Origin: Streptomyces formicae
GTDB lineage: Bacteria; Actinomycetota; Actinomycetes; Streptomycetales; Streptomycetaceae
Assembly (NCBI RefSeq): GCF_022647665.1
Contig: NZ_CP071872.1
Location: 5,084,001 to 5,148,000 of the forward strand
DNA length: 64,000 bases
Direction: 5' to 3'
Shown here: positions 57,866 through 64,000 of the stretch, in pieces
Layout: the number at the start of each line of letters is the position of its first letter
Position numbering within the stretch: the stretch's first letter is position 1
Position numbers and translations under genes: made by a program
Notes under the pieces: generated by a model
What the model saw: only the letters and a program-made list of their open reading frames with translations
Told to the model about the DNA's origin: nothing
The model's database searches: none

Positions 57866-59043
57866 GCCGCGACCTCCGGGTGACCGGCTATACGGGCGGG
57901 GGCGTCGTGGGCGGAGAGGAACGCGGCGACCGCGCTCTCCCAGCTGTAGAGCTCCGCGCGGGCGCGGGCGGCCTTGCGCCGGGCGGCTTCGGGGCGGGCC
58001 AGCAGCTCCCGGATCGCCTCCGCGAACGCCTCCGGGGTGTCGGGGGCGGCAGCTCCCGCGTCGCCGATGACCTCGGGAAGGGCGGAGGAGGCGCTGGACA
58101 CCACCGGTGTCCCGCAGGCCAGGGCCTCCAGCGCGGACAGCCCGAAGGTCTCCGCGGGCCCGGGCGCCAGGCAGATGTCGGCCGATGCCTGGAGGTCCGC
58201 GAGGGCCTCGCGGTCGCCGACGTGCCCGAGGAAGTGGACCGGCAGCCGGGCGTCCTGGGCGCGCCGGGCCAGCCCGCTGCGCAGCGGGCCTTCCCCTGCC
58301 ACGACCAGAGCCGCTCGGACACCGCGCCTGCGCAGCGCGGCCAGCGCGTCGAGCGCCATGCCCGGGCGCTTCTCGACGGACAGCCGGGAGCACATCAGGA
58401 GCAGCACCTCGGCGCCCTCCGCGTACCGGGCACGCAGCACCTTGCTGCGCCGGCCCGGACGGCAGCGCTCCAGTTCCACCCCGAGCGGCGCGCGCACCAC
58501 GTTGCCTGCGCCGATCCGGACGAACTCCCGCTCCGCGAACTCCGTGGTGCACACGATCCGCGAGTACGACCAGGCACTGCGCCGGTTGAGCCGGTCGGCG
58601 GCGCGTTCGGCGAACGCCTCCGGCACCCCCCAGGTCCGCAGCACACCGTCGGCCGTCTCGTGGGAGACCATCACCGAGGGGATGCGGCGCCGGCGCGCCC
58701 ACTCGCCCGTCCACCGCAGCGTGGTGCGGTCGGAGACCTCGAGCCGGTCGGGGGCGAGCTCCTCCAGGATGTCGCGCAGCCGGGTGCGGTTGGCGAGGAC
58801 GCGGTATCCGCCGGTGCCCGGCAGGACGGGACCGGGGAGGGTGATGACCCGTCCCTGGTCGGTCATCACGTCGCTCTCCACGTCGCCCGGTACGACGAGC
58901 ACCGGATCGTGCCCGGCCGCCAGGTAGCCACGGCCGAGCTCCCTGAGGGCCGTGCGCAGGCCGCCGGAGGCGGGCGTGACGAAGTTCGCGAGGCGTACGA
59001 TCCGCAGCCCGGCGGTGCCGTGGGCCGCGCCGGTGCCGGTCAT
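57862..59043 (-). CDS. GT4 glycosyltransferase
   Basis: This 393-residue retaining glycosyltransferase of the GT-B fold has a glycine-rich N-terminal acceptor site (IVRLANFVTPASGGLRTALR) and the nucleotide-sugar EX7E motif in PAETFGLSALEALACGTPVV. Phosphate-binding RLSVEKRPGM is present. The likely donor is a GDP- or UDP-hexose, mannose being most likely from family resemblance. The ATG overlaps the stop of the upstream glycosyltransferase and its own stop overlaps the SGNH start, both as ATGA. It has no membrane helix and probably works at the inner leaflet. Confidence 0.9.
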   Translation of the reverse strand: MTGTGAAHGTAGLRIVRLANFVTPASGGLRTALRELGRGYLAAGHDPVLVVPGDVESDVMTDQGRVITLPGPVLPGTGGYRVLANRTRLRDILEELAPDRLEVSDRTTLRWTGEWARRRRIPSVMVSHETADGVLRTWGVPEAFAERAADRLNRRSAWSYSRIVCTTEFAEREFVRIGAGNVVRAPLGVELERCRPGRRSKVLRARYAEGAEVLLLMCSRLSVEKRPGMALDALAALRRRGVRAALVVAGEGPLRSGLARRAQDARLPVHFLGHVGDREALADLQASADICLAPGPAETFGLSALEALACGTPVVSSASSALPEVIGDAGAAAPDTPEAFAEAIRELLARPEAARRKAARARAELYSWESAVAAFLSAHDAPARIAGHPEVAA

Positions 59044-60161
59044 GCCGCCACCGCCGTGCGCTCCCGCAGCACCTCCGCGTAGTGGTCGAGGAGCTGGTCG
59101 CCGACGGCGGCCCAGGTGCGGCCCTCGACCATGGCGCGGCCGGCCCGTCCGTACGCCTCCCGGCGCGCCGGGTCGGCGACCAGGGTGGCCACCGCCTGGG
59201 TGACCGCCGCGGTGTCGCGGGCCGGGACGAGGAGTCCCGTACGGCCGTGGTCGACGAGGTCCAGCGGACCGCCGGCGGCCGGGGCGATGACGGGCACTCC
59301 GCTGGCCATGGCCTCCTGCACGGTCTGGCAGAAGGTTTCGTACGGGCCCGTGTGCGCGAAGACGTCGAGCGAGGCGAAGATCCGCGCGAGGTCGTCGCCG
59401 GTGCGGCGGCCCATGAACACGGCTCCGGGGAGCGCCTCGCGCAGCGAGGGACTGCTGGGCCCGTCGCCGACGACCACGACCTTGACGCCCGGCAGCCCGC
59501 AGGCGCCGGCGAGCAGCTCGACGCACTTCTCGGGCGCGAGGCGGCCGACGTAGCCGACGATCGTCTCGCCGTTGGGGGCGAGTTCGCGGCGCAGCGCCTC
59601 GTCCCGCAGCTCGGGCCGAAAGCGGACGGTGTCCACGCCGCGCGGCCACAGCCGCACGCGCGGGATGCCGTGCTCCTCCAGGTCGCGCAGGGCCGCGGTG
59701 GAGGGCGCGAGGGTCCGGTCCGCCGCGGTGTGGACGGTACGGATACGTCGCCAGGCCGTGGCCTCGCCCGCGCCCATGTACGTACGGGCGTAACCGGCGA
59801 GGTCGGTCTGGTAGACGGCGACGGCGGGCAGCCCGAGCTTCGCCGCCGCCGTCATGCCGCGCACCCCGAGCACGAAGGGGCTGGCGAGATGGACGACATC
59901 GGCGCGGTGCGCGGTGAGCGCAGTGGCCAGCCGCCGGCTGGGCAGGGCCACACGGACCTGCGGATAGCCGGGCAGCGGGATGGACGGCACGCGGACCACC
60001 GGGCAGGGCGCTTCGTTGTCGGGCCCATGCCCGGCGACGGCCGGGGCGATAACGAGTGGATCATGACCGCGGTCGGCGAGATGCCGGGCGGTCTGCAGGG
60101 CGCAGTGCGCCACACCATTGACGTCTGGCGGGAAGGATTCGGTGACGATGACGACACGCAT
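59040..60161 (-). CDS. GT4 alpha-mannosyltransferase, MgtA/PimB-like
   Basis: The 373-residue GT-B enzyme has MRVVIVTESFPPDVNGVAHC, the donor-binding block RGVDTVRFRPELRDEALRRE and VGYVGRLAPEKCVELLAG, and the EX7E motif in PYETFCQTVQEAMASGVPVI. The RGVD and YVGRLAPEK strings are typical of GDP-mannose-dependent transferases acting on phosphatidylinositol mannosides or glucuronyl-diacylglycerol. It is the first gene of a four-gene chain with ATGA overlaps. The bases before ATG 60161 read cuccccu rather than a ribosome-binding site, so initiation may be leaderless or regulated. Confidence 0.9.
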   Translation of the reverse strand: MRVVIVTESFPPDVNGVAHCALQTARHLADRGHDPLVIAPAVAGHGPDNEAPCPVVRVPSIPLPGYPQVRVALPSRRLATALTAHRADVVHLASPFVLGVRGMTAAAKLGLPAVAVYQTDLAGYARTYMGAGEATAWRRIRTVHTAADRTLAPSTAALRDLEEHGIPRVRLWPRGVDTVRFRPELRDEALRRELAPNGETIVGYVGRLAPEKCVELLAGACGLPGVKVVVVGDGPSSPSLREALPGAVFMGRRTGDDLARIFASLDVFAHTGPYETFCQTVQEAMASGVPVIAPAAGGPLDLVDHGRTGLLVPARDTAAVTQAVATLVADPARREAYGRAGRAMVEGRTWAAVGDQLLDHYAEVLRERTAVAA

Positions 60162-60412
60162 AGGGGAGTTGTCGTCTCGCCGGGGGTGGTGCGGCCAACG
60201 TGGATCTTTCCGCACGGGGAACGTCCTATGAGCGTTTGTGCCACGGCACCGCTCGGGGGGTCCATCCGGCCCGGACCTGCCCCGTGATGTCCCACCCTGC
60301 CCGTTTCGGCCATGCAGTGACGGCGTTTCGGCCAACGCGTGGCCGAGTCGCGGCGGGGCGGAGCGAACCGGCCCGGCGGGGCAGGCCGAGCTGCCCGTCC
60401 CCACAGCCGAAC

Positions 60413-60457
60413 GAGCTGGACGAGCTGGACGAGCTGGACGATTTAGACGAGCTGGAC
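60413..60457 (+). repeat. Five 9-bp tandem repeats (one variant) in a gene-free gap
   Basis: gagctggac occurs four times with one variant gatttagac. The 313-bp gap between the HEAT-repeat gene and the glycosyltransferase (60162-60474) holds no other feature except their convergent or divergent signals. The unit length matches the 4714-4767 repeat and gives ELD codons in one plus frame. Confidence 0.9.
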
Positions 60458-60474
60458 GAAAGGGTGCAGAGCGG

Positions 60475-61893
60475 TCAGAGGGTCGGGGCGTCCGGGCCGA
60501 TGCGGCTGCGGACCGCCGTCTGGACCTCGTCTTCCTCGGCCGGGTCCGCCGCGAGCCGGCGCAACCGCTCGGCCACGCGCGCGTCACCCGTCTCCGCGTG
60601 CAGCGCCGCGACTTCCCTCGTGGTCTCCTCGCAGTCCCACAGGCACTCGACGGCGAAGCCGGTCGCGAAGGAGGGATCGGTCGCGGCGAGTGCACGTGCC
60701 GTGCGGCCGCGCAGCTGGGAGGAGGTGGTCTCGCGGTAGATGTGCCGCAGCACGGGAGCCGCGCACTGGATGCCGAGCCGGCCCGTGCCGTCGACGAGGG
60801 TCCAGAGCAGCGGGGCGTCGGGCCCGTCCGCCCGCACGGTCTCGCGGAGGGCGCCGAGCACCAGCTCGGCGTCCTGGGCGCCGCCCCGGCAGGCCAGCAC
60901 CCCGGCGGCCGAGGCGCCGAGCGCGTCGGGCCGGTGGACCCAGCGCCGCGCCCGGTCGACCGCGGGCTCGCCGCACATCCGCTCGAAGGCCGACACGGCG
61001 GCGTCGGCGACCGTGCGCGAGCCGTCGAGCGCCGCCGCCTCGATGAGATCGAGCACGGCGGGATCCCGCGACTCGGCCAGGTAGTGCAGGGCGGCACAGC
61101 GCGCGCCGTCGGGTCCGCCGCGTGCGGCCTCGATGATCAGGGGACGGTCGCCGGGGCCGGCGACCGCGGTGAGACACCGGGCGGCAGGGACGTGCAGCAC
61201 ACTGCCGCGTTCGAGCCCCTGCTGGGCCCATTCGAAGACCGCCTGGACGCTCCAGCCGGGCTGCGGTCCGCTCGGCTGCAGCTGGCGCTGCCAGCGGTCG
61301 AAGGAGCCGCGCTCCCGCGCGGCCCGCACCCGTGCACCGACCGCTTCCCGCAGGTCGTCGGCCCACAGCCGCCACGGCCGCGGTTCGAAGGCGTCCCGTA
61401 CGGCGACGGCGAGCTCGGCATCGCCCTCCGGGGTGGCCGGGAAGCGGGCCAGTACGGGTGCGGCAAGCGAGCGCAGCCCCTGGTCGTCGTCGCGCAGGGC
61501 GAGCTCGTCGAGGGCCCAGGCCCAGTTGGATCCGCTCGCCGCGTACCGCCGGAGCAGGGCGAGGGCGTCGTCGCGCCCGTACGCGGCGAGATGGCCCAGC
61601 ACCGCGAGCGCGAGGCCGGTCCTGGACTCGTCGGTCTCGAGGTGGTCGTCGGCCGAGAAGAGGTGGGCCTCGACCTCGTCGAGCCCTCCGTGGAGGTCCA
61701 GGTAGAGGCGTGCGTAGTACAGGGAGCGGCTCTCCACCTGCCAGTCGTGGCGGGGGTCGCTGAGCACGCAGTGGTTGAGGGCCGCGAGGGCCTCGGCACG
61801 GGGCGCGGCGAGCGCGTGCAGCGTGCCGTCGCCGCGGCCCCTCTGCAGCAGACCGAGCAGGGTGCCGCTCGGCGCTATGACTGGTTCGAACAT
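60475..61893 (-). CDS. HEAT-repeat protein of unknown function
   Basis: The 472-residue soluble protein is built of helical HEAT/PBS-lyase-type repeats (RTGLALAVLGHLAAYGRDDA, GARCAALHYLAESRDPAVLD, RTVADAAVSAFERMCGEPAV, LLWTLVDGTGRLGIQCAAPV). Such scaffolds bind proteins; no enzyme motif is visible. ATG 61893 has gagg about 10 nt upstream. An orthologue is widespread in streptomycetes, but I know no function. It is transcribed alone. Confidence 0.85.
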   Translation of the reverse strand: MFEPVIAPSGTLLGLLQRGRGDGTLHALAAPRAEALAALNHCVLSDPRHDWQVESRSLYYARLYLDLHGGLDEVEAHLFSADDHLETDESRTGLALAVLGHLAAYGRDDALALLRRYAASGSNWAWALDELALRDDDQGLRSLAAPVLARFPATPEGDAELAVAVRDAFEPRPWRLWADDLREAVGARVRAARERGSFDRWQRQLQPSGPQPGWSVQAVFEWAQQGLERGSVLHVPAARCLTAVAGPGDRPLIIEAARGGPDGARCAALHYLAESRDPAVLDLIEAAALDGSRTVADAAVSAFERMCGEPAVDRARRWVHRPDALGASAAGVLACRGGAQDAELVLGALRETVRADGPDAPLLWTLVDGTGRLGIQCAAPVLRHIYRETTSSQLRGRTARALAATDPSFATGFAVECLWDCEETTREVAALHAETGDARVAERLRRLAADPAEEDEVQTAVRSRIGPDAPTL

Positions 61894-62113
61894 GGAAAGT
61901 GCCTCACATCAAGCTGTCGACGCAACCGGGGGTGTGTTCGCCTAGGCCGCGCGGCAACATGATCGGCTGCCCGTCGTCTTCCGCTTGATGTCGACCATTT
62001 CCCTCTGCCTCTCGTCGGTGGCCCCTTGCGGGCCCGACGCCATGATGACCCAGCCGCTTTCATCGCCGCGACCACATTTACGGCGCCGCTCTCACCTGGG
62101 GTTCAACACCCGT

Positions 62114-62506
62114 TCACCGGGCGGAGAACAGCTCCAGGAGTTCCGTCTTCCCAAACATCCGCGCGGTATCCACGGCGGACGGAGTTCCCGCTTCCGGGTC
62201 GGCTCCGCCGTCGAGCAGGGCACGGACGACGGAGTCCTCGCCCTTGAAGACGGCCCCGGCGAGCGGCGTCTGGCCGCGGTCGTTGGCCCGGTCCACGTCG
62301 GCTCCGCGGGCGAGCAGGGCCTTCACGGCGGCCGCGTGGCCGTGGTACGCGGCGAGCATGACGAGCGAGTCGCCCTTGTCGTTGGTCAGGTTCGCCGGTA
62401 CCCCCGCGTCCACGTATGCGGCGAGCGCCTCGGCATCGCCCTGACGAGCCAGATCGAAGATCCGGGTCGCAAGCTCGATCACCTCGGGATCGGGGTTCTC
62501 GCTCAT
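62114..62506 (-). CDS. Ankyrin-repeat protein
   Basis: This 130-residue protein has about three ankyrin repeats (DKGDSLVMLAAYHGHAAAVK, ALLARGADVDRANDRGQTPL, AVFKGEDSVVRALLDGGADP) preceded by a short helix. Proteins of this size often sit next to catalase genes and bind a partner enzyme; no catalase is in view here. ATG 62506 has gaaaggcgg upstream. The 246-bp gap to the next gene includes an AT-rich patch. Confidence 0.87.
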   Translation of the reverse strand: MSENPDPEVIELATRIFDLARQGDAEALAAYVDAGVPANLTNDKGDSLVMLAAYHGHAAAVKALLARGADVDRANDRGQTPLAGAVFKGEDSVVRALLDGGADPEAGTPSAVDTARMFGKTELLELFSAR

Positions 62507-62752
62507 CGGAGGGACCGCCTTTCACTGCGTTGACCTGGGACGTAGGGGTGAATCGTCAGGGTACTGCCCGCAGGGGCCGCATGACCGCGCCCGTCCATGG
62601 CGAAGATCAACGCGCCCTGGGCAACCATCCGGCGTACGCCGTTCGAGGGAAAAAGCTAGATATTCACCCATTTGCACCTTTTATCGCATAGATACTTCCT
62701 GTGAGGCTGGAAGAACTCATGGTGACTGTCCCCTCAACCAGGAGAACACCTC

Positions 62753-62947
62753 ATGATCCTGTCCATGTCAGGCGTTGTGCTGCTGGGAATCATCGTCTTC
62801 CTCTTCTTCAAGAAGGACGGGCTGAAGGCGTCGCACGCGCTGATCTCGGCACTCTTCGGCTTCTACCTCGCGGGTACGGCCATCGCCCCGAGCATCACGG
62901 CCGGCGGCGCCAGCCTCGCCAGCCTCCTGGGCGGGATCAAGTTCTGA
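62753..62947 (+). CDS. Small membrane protein upstream of an FtsK-like ATPase
   Basis: The 64-residue protein has an N-terminal helix (MSGVVLLGIIVFLFF), a KKDGLK turn and a second helix (ALISALFGFYLAGTAIAP) followed by a Gly/Ser/Ala-rich end. It looks like a small accessory subunit of a membrane complex. ATG 62753 has aggag upstream. It is 49 bp from the FtsK-like gene, so the two are probably one operon. The family is conserved in streptomycetes, function unknown to me. Confidence 0.85.
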   Translation: MILSMSGVVLLGIIVFLFFKKDGLKASHALISALFGFYLAGTAIAPSITAGGASLASLLGGIKF

Positions 62948-62996
62948 CCCCTGCGTGACCCGTCGACCACCACAAGTCAAGGAGCAGGAGAACCTC

Positions 62997-64000
62997 GTGG
63001 CCCGGCGACCACTCCCCCGCATTCCGCTCAGCGGCACCGACCGGATCGCGCGCAGCCGCGAGTTCGCGCGGACGGCCGCCGACAGCGCCACCGACGTCCT
63101 CCACCCGCTCATCACGATCAGCCGCGGGCTGCGGCTGCTGGCCGCCGCCGGACTGCGCAAATGGGCCGACACGCCGAAGGACCGGCGCGGCCCCGTCCTG
63201 TTCCTGGCGGCGGCCTGCGCGCTGACGGTCGCCCTCGTCCCGTACGGGCCGCTGCTGGGCCTGATCACGGTCATGGGGGTGGCCGGCTGGAAGGGCCGTG
63301 AGCGCACGCCCGTACGGACCGGGCCCGACGAGGCGGCGCTGACGCGCCTGAAGGCGCTGTACGAGGCGCTCGTGCCGTACTTCTCCGTGCCGGAGGACCC
63401 GAGCCCGCTCTTCGCCCACGGCGGTGAGTGGGCGAAGGCGTTCAGCGACCACCAGTTCGACGACGCGGGCCGGCTGACCCGGCTGCGGGTGCGCTACCCG
63501 GCGTACTTCACCGACGGCGAGCAACAGGCGCGTGCCCGGATCGAACAGCTGCTGCATGCAAAGTCGGGGCGCGGCCGCGAGTACCGCTTCGACTGGGACG
63601 AGGAGAGCAACCAGCTCCTGATGAGCGTGCTCCCCGCCCTCCCCACCACCATCACCGCCCAGCACTTCGTCGCCTCCCCCGGCGAGACGGTGCTGGGCTT
63701 CACCGACCCCGGCGCCGTGCCGCGGACCGTGCCGGTCGTCGTCGACGGCGACCCCAAGGACGAGACACCCGTCGTGTGGCGCACCGGGCCGCGCTCGACA
63801 GAGCCGCACCTGCTGGCCGTGGGCCACCCCGGCAGCGGTACGACGACACTCCTGCGCTCGATCGCCCTCCAGGCCCTGCCGCACGGCGACGTCCTGATCG
63901 TCGAGGGCAGCGGGACCGGGGAGTACGCCTGCCTCACGGGGCGGCCCGGTGTCCTCGGCGTCGAATGCGGGCTCGCCGGGGCGCTGGCGAGCCTGGAGTG
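62997..64000 (+). CDS. FtsK/SpoIIIE-like membrane ATPase (5' part, runs off window)
   Basis: GTG 62997 (aaggagcaggag upstream) opens a frame that remains open to the last base, 334 codons. It has one hydrophobic hairpin (GPVLFLAAACALTVALVPYG, LLGLITVMGVAGW, about residues 70-100) and a helical/beta region. An ATP-binding loop GHPGSGTTTLLRSIALQALP follows at about residue 285, where the usual P-loop Lys-Thr/Ser is Thr-Thr. This fits the streptomycete membrane ATPase group related to FtsK/SpoIIIE and TraB-like translocases. It cannot be more closely identified because the Walker B and C-terminal part are outside the window. Confidence 0.85.
   Translation, partial: MARRPLPRIPLSGTDRIARSREFARTAADSATDVLHPLITISRGLRLLAAAGLRKWADTPKDRRGPVLFLAAACALTVALVPYGPLLGLITVMGVAGWKGRERTPVRTGPDEAALTRLKALYEALVPYFSVPEDPSPLFAHGGEWAKAFSDHQFDDAGRLTRLRVRYPAYFTDGEQQARARIEQLLHAKSGRGREYRFDWDEESNQLLMSVLPALPTTITAQHFVASPGETVLGFTDPGAVPRTVPVVVDGDPKDETPVVWRTGPRSTEPHLLAVGHPGSGTTTLLRSIALQALPHGDVLIVEGSGTGEYACLTGRPGVLGVECGLAGALASLE

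Noticed and set aside
62114..64000. Integrative conjugative element start (FtsK-like plus small membrane protein)
   Set aside because: No integrase, att site, tRNA or replication gene is visible; codon use is native.

Overview
The window reads as chromosomal DNA of a Streptomyces or very close relative. It is extremely GC-rich with G/C in nearly all third codon positions, uses many GTG starts, has an rRNA operon without a spacer tRNA, and carries typical streptomycete families (DUF5999, a conservon, a PRC-barrel protein, HrdB-type promoters). I see no integrase, transposase, CRISPR array or tRNA.

Region 1 (1-15.2 kb) is mostly on the minus strand. gcvP sits behind a tandem glycine riboswitch and is followed by dinB. 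Next comes a cell-growth locus whose order matches the Mycobacterium tuberculosis Rv1822-Rv1832 region: a CDP-alcohol phosphatidyltransferase (cardiolipin synthase type), DUF881, small basic protein, DUF881, a GarA-type FHA protein, an FtsR-type MerR regulator, a DUF151 nuclease-family protein and a second MerR regulator. A fused nucleotidyltransferase/degenerate phosphomannomutase is inserted between the phosphatidyltransferase and DUF881. Region 2 (15.2-20.9 kb) is a complete 5S-23S-16S rRNA operon on the minus strand. It is divergent from crr-ptsI (general PTS enzymes), whose promoter carries a DasR-type operator.

Region 3 (23-35 kb) is metabolic: an acetoacetyl-CoA synthetase, a GH31 alpha-glucosidase gene broken by a 1-nt frameshift, a Nudix hydrolase, a secreted VanX-like D,D-dipeptidase, a DUF35/thiolase-like pair, and glpF-glpK for glycerol uptake and phosphorylation. 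Region 4 (35-39.5 kb) is a cvnABCD conservon.

Region 5 (40.5-48.1 kb) is the most interesting: a three-gene operon encoding a kleisin-like protein, a KITE-like winged-helix protein and a giant MukB/JetC-like SMC ATPase. It looks like an orphan MksBEF/Wadjet-type condensin without the JetD nuclease. The SMC frame is split by a 1-nt shift.

Region 6 (48.1-56.3 kb) is built around 5-oxoproline: a GntR regulator with a recognisable operator, an MFS transporter, pxpABC, and a convergent eukaryotic-type 5-oxoprolinase/hydantoinase. The latter is the last gene of a four-gene minus-strand operon (two GT4 glycosyltransferases, an SGNH hydrolase with a collagen-like segment, the hydantoinase), every junction of which is a 4-nt ATGA overlap. 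Region 7 (60.4-64 kb) holds a HEAT-repeat protein, an ankyrin protein, a small membrane protein and the start of an FtsK/SpoIIIE-like ATPase running off the end.

Three genes (GH31, SMC, SGNH) each lack one nucleotide in or beside a C/G run. That pattern fits sequencing indels as well as real mutations, and should be kept in mind when reading those genes.
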